Assembly: GCA_016802295.1 (NCBI GenBank)
Contig: JAESIW010000138.1
Location: 1,001,904 to 1,065,903, forward strand
DNA length: 64,000 bases
Reading direction: 5' to 3'
Source of the DNA: Brachionus rotundiformis
Taxonomy: Eukaryota > Rotifera > Eurotatoria > Ploima > Brachionidae
Shown here: in pieces, positions 1 through 9,969 of the stretch
How the letters are laid out: every line of letters starts with the position of its first letter
How positions within the stretch are numbered: position 1 is the first letter of the stretch
The notes under the pieces: model-generated
What the model saw: the letters and a program-made list of their open reading frames with translations, nothing else
Told to the model about the DNA's origin: nothing
Database searches by the model: none
Program-made: the position numbers and the translations under genes

Positions 1-3000
1 ATGGATGCGGTGGCTTCATCTAAAATTAAAATTTTTGATTTTCTTAAAAGAGCCCTTGCAAGACAAATCAATTGTCGCTGTCCGACACTAGAATTTAAAA
101 ATGTAAAAAAAATTAACTTTTAAAATTTAAACTACCTTAAATTATCTCCACCTTCGGAGCATTCATAATCTAGACCTGATGGCAGAGAGTCGATAAATTC
201 TGTCAAGTGGGCCTGCTTTAAGGCTTCAAGTATTTTCTGGTCTGAATGTTCCTCAAATGGATCTAAATTTATTCTCAAACTTCCGCAAAACAAAACTGGC
301 TCTTGTGGAATAATTGTCAAGTTTTTCCTCAATTCATGCAGACCTATTGATTTGATATCGATACCATCTATTTCTATTTTTCCATAGCTACTTTCTAATA
401 TTCTAAAAAGTCCTAAAGTGAGACTCGATTTTCCTGCGCCAGTTCTACCAACTATACCAATCTTGAACAAAAAAGATGATCTTTCTCACTTACTTTTGTA
501 AATAAAGTTTACTTTTTCCCTAGGTTTAATTAGACAATTTATCTCTCTTAGCACAAAATCCAGCTCTTCTTTGTATTTAAGAGAAAAATTTTTGAAATGA
601 ATACATCCTTGTGTAGGCCACAGACTATTCGGACTTTTATCACTCGATGACCAATCAGCCTAAAATTTTTATTCTTTCTTAATTAGAATTTTCTTGGTTA
701 AATTACTTCATGTGGCAAATCGCAATATTCCCTAACTCTCTCTACTGAAATTAGATTAGTCTCAAAGTCAGAAAAAGATCGAACCACCCAAATTAGAGTT
801 AATGTTATCTATTAGATAAAAATATCAAATTATAAATTTTTATCTATTTAATCTGGATTATTTACTGTCAAAGCATATGACATGGTAAGACCAGCAGTTC
901 CAGCACTGATATTATCTTTGTTCAAAACTATGAACATCGAGGAAGCTAGGATTACAAGACTGCCAGTAAATTCAAGTCTCATTCCAACCCATCTATGGCA
1001 AAAAAGAATTATTTTTACAAAGATAAATATTATTTTTCTAAACACCTGTTTGCAGAATAGTCTGAGTAAAAAATTTTGGCATTAGTGTTCAGGTGTTTTT
1101 GAGCTTGGTCGATTAGACGCTTTTCAGCTTTGAATGCTCGAATGGTACTGACACCATTCAAACATTCGGAAAAAAAAGCGTAAATTGGACTTCTGGAAGT
1201 CGACTCTAGTCTCTTTAATTGTATGGAATACTTGGCATAGAATCTCTATTTAAAAAAAAATAATTATCTATATATTCAATTTTAGTGGTATATTTACCTG
1301 AAAGAAGATAAAAAGTAAAAAAATAGGTATCAAAGCGATTATTGATAGTGGTGCAGCTATCAAAATTACTAACACAACTGAGGTGTTATTGAAAAAGTTG
1401 CGCGAAAATGTCTTGAAATTGTCAGGAATTTTGATCTCTATGGATTCCATATCTTTGGCAAATCTGTTCAATATGCGACCGATTGGCGTCGATTCGAAAA
1501 AAGACATTCCACATCTTATGATTGAATTTAGCAGTGATTCGTGCAATTTTTTGGCTGCTTTTGTGTACATAAATACAAAAAGATAGTCAGCTCCGAGAGA
1601 CATGGCGCCTTTTGAAATTTAATTTAAGTTTTTGTTTCACTTTTTTATTAATATGAGTTATCTTGTCAAATTTTTAAATTAACATTTTCAATAAATTATC
1701 TATCTTTGTATAGAAATTTTTTTTTTTAAAGTTAATACCAAAAATTGGAACTCAATTGAGCATTTTTTCTGGTCATCTTGAAATTTATTATTTAAAAAAT
1801 ATCTAATTAATTTACAATTTAAAAATCCGAGTAGAAAATAGATGGCAAAGTTAAAATTTCTATTGTCATTGTTAGAGTTACTGGTCCAATAACTGAGCCA
1901 AAAGCTTGACAATATTTGAAAAATGGCACTAAATGCGTATATAGTGTAGAATACTGTTACCAAATAGACATTGCATGCACGGAAATAATTCAAAAAAATT
2001 GATGATTTAACCTTTAATTATTAATTGAGTACAATTTTATCTTTTTTTTCCCAATTTTACTATTCCTGATTCAATTTTTTCTTTTTGAATCAATTGTTCA
2101 TCATTTGTTTTGGTCGATTTAACCATGGGTGTCTTGACTTCAATTTGATTGCCAATGGTTGATTCAGCATTTGTATCTTCCAAACTTTTGGTTTCCATAA
2201 AATTTTTCATAAAGTCACTAAACGCTCCATTTTTTTTAATCAAAACTTCATAAGTTCCCGATTCAACTATTAAACCATTATCAATTAAAAATATTTCATT
2301 CGAATTTGGTAAAAAAGTTAATGAATTGGTCACAAAAATTCTTGTCTAAATAAAATTAGTAAAAATTAAATTTTTTAATTCCTAAATTAAAACTTTTTCT
2401 TTCAGTAATCCATTTGAACCTATAACATTGTCATATATATGCTTGCCAACATGAGCATCTGACAAATTAAATTTTAAAATTTTTATCTAATTATTTGAAA
2501 ATTTTATTTTACCAACTGCACTTAAACAGTCGTCCAAAAGATAAATGTCACAATCTGCATAAACACACCGAGCCAAGCTAATGCGCTGCTTCTGTCCACC
2601 TGAAAGGTTAATGCCCTTGCATCAAAATTTCAATACTGATTTATTAATTGCCAAGACAAAATACTTTCTCGCCAATTTCAGTCATATCTCCAAATTTTAA
2701 AAGTTCCAGATCTGTGTTCAAAGAACATGCTGCAATTACTTTTTCATAAGTGTTTTGGTCAAAGGGACGACCAAACAGAATATTGTCTCGTATAGTCGCA
2801 TTTTGAATCCACGCTTGTTGAGGTGCGTAGGCAATTGATCCATTTACATTGATCATACCACTGAATTTTTCCATTTCTCCGATTATGGCTGAAAGTAGAC
2901 TAGACTTGCCTTGTCCAACTTTACCAATTATTGACACCAGACTTTTGAACTGTATTTTTAAATTTATTCTTTTATATAGATAAATTAATCATTCTAAAAA

Positions 3001-5558
3001 AATTATTTACAAATTTACCCTTTAAGTAAAGTGCTGTCATAATCCCATCCAAAATTACAATCTTTTAGATAAATTGGATAATCAATTGATTTATCATTTG
3101 TAATTGATGATTGATCAATTTCTTCTTTTAATAAAAAATCTGTTATACGCTTGACTGAAATGTTAGCCTAAGTTTAGAATAGAAATTGAATAAAAATTTA
3201 ATTTATTTCTTATAATTAATTAACTTGAATAATATTAGATATTGTGTTAGGCATTACTGCCAAAGGATGTTTTAATGAATTAAATAATGATAGGGAGACA
3301 AACGCAGCTTCTGCTGTCAAATTTTTTGCATCATTAATGAAAACAAACAGTCCAAACGAAACAATGGATACCTAAGCAATAACCATGTATTAAAAAATTT
3401 CAACATTTGATTGTTTTACCAAAAAAGGAGCCAATGTCCAAGCAAAATACGAAATGGCATTGAAATTGGCTATTTTGGTGATCACTTTAAGCTCTCTTTG
3501 TCGAACAGCATCAATTATTTTCTTAAAGCATAGCTCCCATCCATAAAATTTTATTATCTTAAAATATTTAATTTTTAACAATTATTTAATTTTTTTAATT
3601 AAATCTAAATTAATTAACCTTAATTCCATTTAGCAATTCGTTGATAATTTTCAGTCTTGTATCCTGATGTTTGTATTTTTTTAGCAGAAATTTTTTACTT
3701 TGATTCATAAACACTGAGTTTATGGGAATTAAGATGACCATGACTAGGACACCTGCGATAGCAGCTAGTCCCAATTGTTGCCATAATAAATACACCGCAA
3801 CAGCTATTGTGAACAAACTCGTCCATATCATGTTCAAATAATGTGGAAATTCAACAAAAGACTGAGCATTTACAGCTAGAATATTGACCATTTGACCAAC
3901 TGTGGACTCTTTGCGAGAATTATTTGACAATCTGAGGCTTTTTTTGTATATTAAATCCATTAATGCAATTTTAATCCGGAAACCAATGTTGAACATTCGG
4001 TCAAAGTAATGGTGGAATAGAAAAGATTGGATACACGCAATCATGAACAACAAGAATACATAAAGTATTCCTATTATCAAAGGTTCGTCATGATTTTTAA
4101 CAAATCGTATTAAAAAACTAAAAATTAATTCTTATTCAAAGATTTTTCAAATCAATTAAGAATTAAATACCCAAGGATAACTGGTTGCATCAAAAGGCAT
4201 ATTTCGCGAAATAATTTTAAAAAAGCTCCAGATAAAAATCTTCCATAAAATGCTTTGTAAATGCATAATATTAGCGAAGGTTTTTTTTGTCTATTTTTGC
4301 TAGGCTTTTTATTCAATTAAAATTAGTTTAATATTATCCCAAAAAAATTGGTTTTACCAAAAATTTAATTTCTTCATCTTTGGTGTCCCAGACAGTCCCT
4401 TTTAAACGCGTTTTGGTACAAGATTTCAAATATCTTTTTATATTTTAATTAAAGATATAAATTAATTTTATCTAAATTTTTACTCTTGGCTAACTTTAGC
4501 CCAGTGATGGTTGAGTTTTTCCGACATTGATTTAGACAGCTCATAATCATCAATGTTAAACAGGTCATCACTGGTCAAGTCTTTCTTGGCTGCTTTGAAT
4601 ATTTGATCGTTTAGCCACCAAAATGTTACCCGCGAAAAAACAGATACTTCACTTTGCGGGTATAAATTCTTTCAAAAATTAATTATTTTGAACTAAAATA
4701 AAGGTAAAATAAACAAAAAGTTTCTCTAATTTACTTTTTTTCTTCTTTGGTAATAAGTGGTGTGTATCTCCGGAATGCTGGCAAGAATTGAGTTTATGTA
4801 GATCAAAAAACATCTTGAAAATAGAACTATATCAGTTTCTTCAAGCCAGAAGTTACCCTTTAAAAATAGAATTAATTGTTTTAAGAATAATTAATTAATT
4901 AATTAAAATTAAGTTTAATAACCTGATTTAGTCGGTCAACTATGTGAGAATAGATTAAGATTGGTGTGGTGATAGAAAGAGATGCCCAAAAAATAGAGTT
5001 TAAGGTGCCTGATGGCAAACCTTTGTATCGTTCGAAGTGCACTAAGCACAAGGAACTCAACTAATTTTTAACAGACAATTAATAAAAAATTTAATTAATT
5101 ATCTCTTTTTTTTAATTCTTACATAACTAATCAAAAGCAGACAAGTGTTTGTATAGCCAAAGTTTTCTTTTTGTTGATACTTGAACCAAATTATGAGCTC
5201 ATTGAGTATAGATAACCCGATAAATGTCTATTTATAGATAATGTTTAAAAGTTAATTTATAAATGATGTAAAAAATAATTTCATACACTTTTTATAAAAA
5301 GTAAAATTGATAAATTGATAGTGAAAAATTTTTTTTTCACAAGCATCGCGCACCAGAACGGAAGTAGAAGCCAAAATGACAGACATGGTATCCATATTGG
5401 TATGATGTACTGGTAACAATTCACAATTAGTGGATACGAAGCATTTACTTTGCTAATAAACTTTATTAAAATAGGTTAGAAAATATGATAATTTTTACAA
5501 ACGAAAAAAAAATTACAAACGAAGGCGATTCACACATCAAGTTAAAAATATTCAGCAT
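1..5558 (-). CDS. ABCC/MRP-type ABC transporter, 3' end beyond the window
   Basis: Multi-exon exporter of the MRP (ABCC) subfamily, which pumps organic anions and conjugates across membranes. The start is the ATG at 5558-5556; a short first exon joins the TMD0 exon (about 5455-5285), whose residues resemble the human MRP1 N-terminus. Core TMD1 lies about 4310-3240. NBD1 (about 2990-2400) has Walker A GKVGQGKSS, an LSGGQ signature split from upstream residues by an intron, and Walker B followed by DDCLSAVDAHVG. A charged linker (2333-2040) and TMD2 (1990-720) precede NBD2 (660-1), which has Walker A GRTGAGKSS and reaches LDEATAS at the edge. I traced most junctions: GT-AG, usually about 50 bases (for example 88-135). 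NBD1 has DDC where MRPs usually have DDP. No frameshift was needed, so it looks functional. It is a close paralog of the gene at 42551-48142. The exact orthologue among ABCC1/2/3 is unresolved. Confidence 0.93.
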
Positions 5559-5959
5559 TTTTAATTAATTAAATAAAGAATATTTAAAATAATTTTAAAT
5601 TCTGTTTAATTTCATAAAGATGCGATTTTTAGATTGTTGATAAGCTCGAGCCTCTCTAATTCAGAATCAGATAAGGCTTTTATAAAATAAACTAAAATTA
5701 AAACGAGTGAAATACTTTTTTTTTGAATTTTTCATAATTAGCATTTAAAATAATACGAATAATAAATGCTAAAATTTCAAGGATTTTTAGGTATCGATTC
5801 ATTTAAAAATTTGGAAAAAAATCAAATTTTTAAAATGGTTATTTAAACGAATTAAACAAGCTTATAAATACAATTAATTATTTTGCTTTTAAATAAACAA
5901 GTTAAAAAAAAAATGTTAAGTTTTATTTTAATTAAAATAAAGTTAAATTTAAAATAGAA
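5559..5959. other. AT-rich intergenic stretch upstream of the ABCC gene
   Basis: About 400 bases of A/T-rich sequence with homopolymer runs. It should contain the promoter and 5' UTR of the leftward ABCC gene. I see no conserved motif or further coding exon. Confidence 0.5.
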
Positions 5960-6289
5960 TTAATTAAAAACTTTGGACTCGTCATATAAAATAAATGATT
6001 GTTCTGGTTCTTTGATACTATCTGTGGCATTCGATGCGCCTTGGTTAAAATTTAGATAATTTGGATTCTCAATGCACGCAGATAAGTTTTCATTATGAGA
6101 TAACTGAGGTATTGATTCGGCTATCGTTGTATTTTTTGAGTAGGTTTTAAGTTGATTGAGAATATAATCCACAGCATAGTATTCATAATTATCGTAGTCA
6201 TGAAATATGCCAGAATCTTTGGTCAATTTTTCACCAGTCTCGACCAAATGATCTTTTTCTAAATTTTCAGAGTTTGATTGCTTTTCCAT
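5960..6289 (-). CDS. hypothetical protein, about 109 aa
   Basis: Open frame from an ATG at 6289-6287 to a stop at 5960. The frame stays open a few codons upstream but without another ATG. The protein is acidic and rich in Asn, Glu, Ser and Tyr, with no signal peptide or membrane segment, and has a Tyr/Asp patch around residues 35-45. I do not recognise it. Its amino-acid use looks protein-like rather than translated AT noise, but there is no intron or homology support. It lies between the 5' end of an ABCC gene and a tRNA-Gln gene. It could be a small single-exon gene, a last exon, or chance. Confidence 0.35.
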   Translation of the reverse strand: MEKQSNSENLEKDHLVETGEKLTKDSGIFHDYDNYEYYAVDYILNQLKTYSKNTTIAESIPQLSHNENLSACIENPNYLNFNQGASNATDSIKEPEQSFILYDESKVFN

Positions 6290-6393
6290 TTGAATTAAAA
6301 ACAAAATGTTTTGAAATAAATTTAAATTTTGAGATTTATTCTATTCAATTAAATAAAGCTTTAGCTGGTTATGTACCAAACAAAGATAAATAA

Positions 6394-6465
6394 GGTTCCA
6401 TGGTGTAATGGTTAGCACTCTAGACTCTGAATCTAGCGATCCGAGTTCGAGTCTCGGTGGGACCT
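6394..6465 (+). tRNA. tRNA-Gln (anticodon CTG), copy 1
   Basis: A 72-base cloverleaf with a GGTTCCA acceptor start paired to TGGGACC, an A box around TGGTGTAATGG, anticodon loop CTCTGAA giving anticodon CTG, a B box GAGTTCGAGTC, and no intron. It is very close to animal tRNA-Gln(CTG). A T-rich tract just downstream can serve as the Pol III terminator. It is identical to the copies at 6620 and 7538. Confidence 0.97.
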
Positions 6466-6619
6466 AACTTTTTAATATTCTTTTAAATTTTAAAAAAAAT
6501 GTTTAATTTTTAATCAAGTGATTATTTTTTTTATTTGAGAATTTATTTCTTAAAAAAATATTAAAATTTAGTGTTGCTTCATGGTTTTGTTATCTTAACT
6601 GTTAAATAAGAATAACTGT

Positions 6620-6691
6620 GGTTCCATGGTGTAATGGTTAGCACTCTAGACTCTGAATCTAGCGATCCGAGTTCGAGTCTCGGTGGGACCT
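6620..6691 (+). tRNA. tRNA-Gln (anticodon CTG), copy 2
   Basis: Identical over all 72 bases to the copy at 6394, with anticodon CTG, intact A and B boxes, and a T-rich stretch after the 3' end. The spacer to copy 1 is about 150 bases of unrelated AT-rich sequence. Confidence 0.97.
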
Positions 6692-6889
6692 AAATTTTTA
6701 TCTGTTTTGGTTAAAATCCTAGAAGTTAATTAACTATTTAAGAATCGAGAAATTTTGAGCTACTGTTAATTATCTGATGAAAGAAATTAAATTTTGTCAA
6801 ATAAAAGTTAAATAAATGATTAAACACTCTAAAAATATGGTTTTGTTTGGAAAAAAAAATTACTTTTATTTATTTTTTTTTATATTTTA

Positions 6890-7480
6890 GACTTTTGACT
6901 TGCTGAGGGTTTTCAAGTCAATTTTATAATCAAACTCTGGATTTTTGTAAATCAGTATGAACAATTTTGCATTTATCTTCATTTAGCTGAGTCGACCATT
7001 CTTTTGACCATTTACACACTTTATCTATATCTTATTGTAGGTTGTAAATCGAGTTGAAATTTCCAATTGTTGATATTATCTTAGTGTCATCAGCATAAGC
7101 TTCACAATGGTTTTGGACAATATTCAACATATCGTTTATATAAATAATAAAGAAGAGGGGACCCAGCACTGAACCTTGTGGAACTCCACTATTAACTTTT
7201 ACCCAATTCGACTTGGTTTCTTCTAATACTACTCTAAAAGAATTCGTGATCGTTCTAAAAGAAACTCCTTTATCCAATTTATGAGGCCTTCACCAAACCC
7301 AAAAAATTTGAGTTTATACAGAAGCTTTCTTCTTTATCGAAAGCCTTTGCGAAATCTGTGTAAATGATGTCAACCAGTAAACCATTAGATATCCATTAGA
7401 TTTAGTAATAAAATCCGTTTTAGTAATAAAAAGTTTCCATTAAATTTGTCTGACATGACTTTTTTGGTAAGTAACCGTAT
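6890..7480 (-). pseudogene. non-LTR retrotransposon (LINE) reverse-transcriptase relic
   Basis: Reading leftward, the palm of a CR1/Jockey-like reverse transcriptase is visible: DFAKAFDK, then a patch resembling FFGFGEGLINWIKE, SGVPQGSVLGPLFF, and the catalytic AYADDTK, followed by WSTQLNEDKCKIVH. The pieces lie in different frames and are broken by stops, for example after the FAKAFDK block and near 7030. It is therefore dead and truncated at both ends. It sits between tRNA-Gln copies 2 and 3 on the opposite strand. It belongs to the same broad RT type as the fragment at 57357-58325. Confidence 0.88.
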
Positions 7481-7537
7481 TAATTGGATATTTCAATTTA
7501 ATTTGCTTATCTTGTTCTTAACTGTGACAAACTGCAA

Positions 7538-7609
7538 GGTTCCATGGTGTAATGGTTAGCACTCTAGACTCTGAATCTAGCGATCCGAGTTCGAGTCTCG
7601 GTGGGACCT
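7538..7609 (+). tRNA. tRNA-Gln (anticodon CTG), copy 3
   Basis: Third identical 72-base tRNA-Gln(CTG), with full acceptor, anticodon and T arms and a T run directly downstream. It is separated from copy 2 by about 850 bases holding the LINE relic. Confidence 0.97.
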
Positions 7610-7986
7610 AATTTTTTTCCTAAACTGATTGCTAACATTTAATGTCTTTTGGCTTTGTTTTAATATTTATTGTAATAATTAATTTAGGAGATATTATTTC
7701 TTATTTTTAAATATATAAAAGACATTATTTAATAACTAATTTTTATTTTAATTTAATAAATTGGTACATGTTTAATAATTTTTAAACAATTTGAATCAAA
7801 AAAAAAAGGAAAAAATTAATTGTTTCGAAGTCCTTCGGGAAAAAAAGTCTAAAATTTGATCATTACAAAATGTTAAGAAAAACTGGCATGATCCATTGGC
7901 AAAAGTTTAAAAATTAAATCAAAAAACGTCAAAATATTTATAAAATTCAACCATATCAAAAATAAATAAAAAAAAAACTTTTTCAA
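7610..7986. other. AT-rich spacer
   Basis: About 375 bases of A/T-rich sequence between tRNA-Gln copy 3 and the stop codon of the leftward orphan gene. It probably includes that gene's 3' UTR and poly(A) site. Nothing else is recognisable. Confidence 0.4.
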
Positions 7987-9393
7987 TTATGGCTTATTAA
8001 ACCTGTATCTAAACTCATGCTTTGGGAATTTATTTCCAAACTCAATGCGTTTAGTACAAAGAAACTTATTAGCCGAAATTTGATGCAAATATTTTGACTT
8101 GTCGAAAAGCAATCGGTTAAGCTTTATGTAACATTGGACACGAAATTTGTCAAATGGAACGCCAGGTCCGTACAATTCGGCGAGCAGCTCGCTATCACTG
8201 GAACTTGGTGGCAAGCTTAGCAGCAAAATTCCGTCCACTATTTTTCCATCATGAATCGCCTTTTCCAAACAAATTTTTCCTTGTGTGAAAATCTCAGTGC
8301 ACTGTGAACCACTAACATAGAGATACAAATAGTCGGTTTCCGACTTGATAGGTGTCGCAATGTCTTGCCTATGTATAATTTCATTTGTTTGCAATACTGA
8401 CACTGGTGTGACTGCTTTGGAAAGATTTTTCTCTATTCTAGGTGTTTGACTAGAATTTAATAAATAATTGGACACATTTAACGAATTATCTTTAGCCTCA
8501 ATATTTTCTCTGGCTCGTTCAGGCTCCATTTCTTCAAAATTATTCAAATTTGCCAAATGGTATTCATCATTTTCAAAATTATTAAGTTTACTAGCCTCAA
8601 GATTTCTATTAGGACAGCTAATATCATTATTATTATTATTATTACTTTCAAGATCATTTTTCAACTTAGGATTAACCAAATAATATTCAGATCTGTCCAT
8701 GTTATTATCATTATCATCTTTGCATTCAGAATTATTCTCTTTTATAGACTCATTAGCTTCTTCAAGGGTTTGATCCAGCTGGGAGTCAAATTGTTCAATC
8801 TGTATATTGGCTGGTTGAGAGTTTTTAACAATTACATAGCTACCACGGCTACAATATGGACTGCTAGATCGACTGGCACAGCATTTGCATTTTATATCAG
8901 AACTAAGGCTCATTGTTTCTATGGCAAAATTTTTATTTGCAGCTTTGGAGTATTTGGATGATGGTTCAACTAAAGGCGATTGGCCAAAGATGTCAATATC
9001 GTTAAATTGGTCAACAGTGCCCTCCTCGACAACCTTGGACGAGATCTGCTTAAACTCAACTCTTCCCGCTTGGCTAGACTCAAGAACTGGTTCAGCCTCC
9101 TTTACTTGTTGATTATTGTCCCAGTCGGTGATGACTATTTCCGGGATTGATTCTGGCACTTTTTCGTATGTCTTAATCTCGGATTTAGTCGAAATGGTTT
9201 GCTTGGTAATGGTCACTTTGGATTTTTCAATTAAAAATTGGCGCGGCTGACTGCGCCTGATTAGTGGCGAGTCTGACTTGCAAATTGCCAATGTCTCGTC
9301 AATATTCGGCCGTTTTATGTCAATGTCTATCTCTTCTATTGAATAAGTTTGGTTAAGGGCATGCTTGCTGGGGTTTAAGCATTTATCTTTCAT
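7987..9393 (-). CDS. uncharacterised Asn/Ser/Glu-rich protein, 468 aa
   Basis: Single open frame from an ATG at 9393 to a stop at 7987. I do not recognise it. Residues 1 to about 340 look disordered, with acidic Ser/Glu/Asn-rich segments, a Cys cluster (CKCC, then C eight residues on) near residue 170 and a run of six Asn near 250. The last 110 residues are better mixed and more ordered-looking, beginning around YLYLYVSG and including a hydrophobic block ILLLSLPP and a basic end. There is no signal peptide or membrane segment. Codon content is clearly less AT-biased than the flanks, which supports a real gene. It is convergent to nothing and lies downstream of the OTUD4-like gene on the same strand. 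Possible roles (scaffold, cytoskeletal adaptor) cannot be chosen from sequence. Confidence 0.75.
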   Translation of the reverse strand: MKDKCLNPSKHALNQTYSIEEIDIDIKRPNIDETLAICKSDSPLIRRSQPRQFLIEKSKVTITKQTISTKSEIKTYEKVPESIPEIVITDWDNNQQVKEAEPVLESSQAGRVEFKQISSKVVEEGTVDQFNDIDIFGQSPLVEPSSKYSKAANKNFAIETMSLSSDIKCKCCASRSSSPYCSRGSYVIVKNSQPANIQIEQFDSQLDQTLEEANESIKENNSECKDDNDNNMDRSEYYLVNPKLKNDLESNNNNNNDISCPNRNLEASKLNNFENDEYHLANLNNFEEMEPERARENIEAKDNSLNVSNYLLNSSQTPRIEKNLSKAVTPVSVLQTNEIIHRQDIATPIKSETDYLYLYVSGSQCTEIFTQGKICLEKAIHDGKIVDGILLLSLPPSSSDSELLAELYGPGVPFDKFRVQCYIKLNRLLFDKSKYLHQISANKFLCTKRIEFGNKFPKHEFRYRFNKP

Positions 9394-9969
9394 TATTAAA
9401 GTTATCTGTTGAGTTTTTTAAGTGTCTTTTTTTTACTAGCTTAAACTTGGACTATTGGGCGACTAAACCCAATTTAAAAAAAAATAAATAAACACTTTTT
9501 AAAAACAAAATATTTTTTATATTTTAAAAATTTTGGAAAAATTACTCAAAAAAAGAATTTTTAAAGAGTTAAATTTTGTCTTTTAGTCTAATCTTGTGGA
9601 GTGAAAAAAAAAATCATGTGTATATTTTATCAAATAGCTTTGTCACACTAAAAATGACCAAGGGTACGTGTCCAAAAGAGCCGACTTAGCATCGGTTCAA
9701 TCGTTCGAATAGTTTTACCCTAAAAAAATATAAATTAATCAAACACTTAGCGGGAAATTGCACGCTAGAAAAAAAATCGTCCCCTTGAACATGTCCACTT
9801 GGTCACATGGTACAATAATAAAATTGCTGAAACTAAAAACAAACTTATAAACTAAAAATGAATTTTTTTTACCTTTTTTTTGAATTACAAATTATTAAAA
9901 TAAAAATAAAACAAAAACAAAAAAAAAAGAAAAAAACAAGATAAATCAACAGATCAAATCACTCGGGAC
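9394..9969. other. intergenic region, 3' flank of the OTUD4-like gene
   Basis: About 575 bases between the orphan gene's start and the OTUD4-like stop. A less AT-rich patch around 9650-9810 probably belongs to the 3' UTR of the leftward OTUD4-like transcript. It should also carry the orphan gene's promoter. No ORF or structured RNA was recognised. Confidence 0.4.

Noticed and set aside
5285..5558. Bacterial origin or operon structure for the ABC genes
   Set aside because: Short GT-AG introns, TMD0 and MRP-type domain order show eukaryotic nuclear genes; no ribosome-binding sites or operon spacing.
7032..7277. 81-codon leftward open frame with YADD as an intact gene
   Set aside because: It is a fragment of a LINE reverse transcriptase with frame breaks on both sides, so it is reported as a relic.
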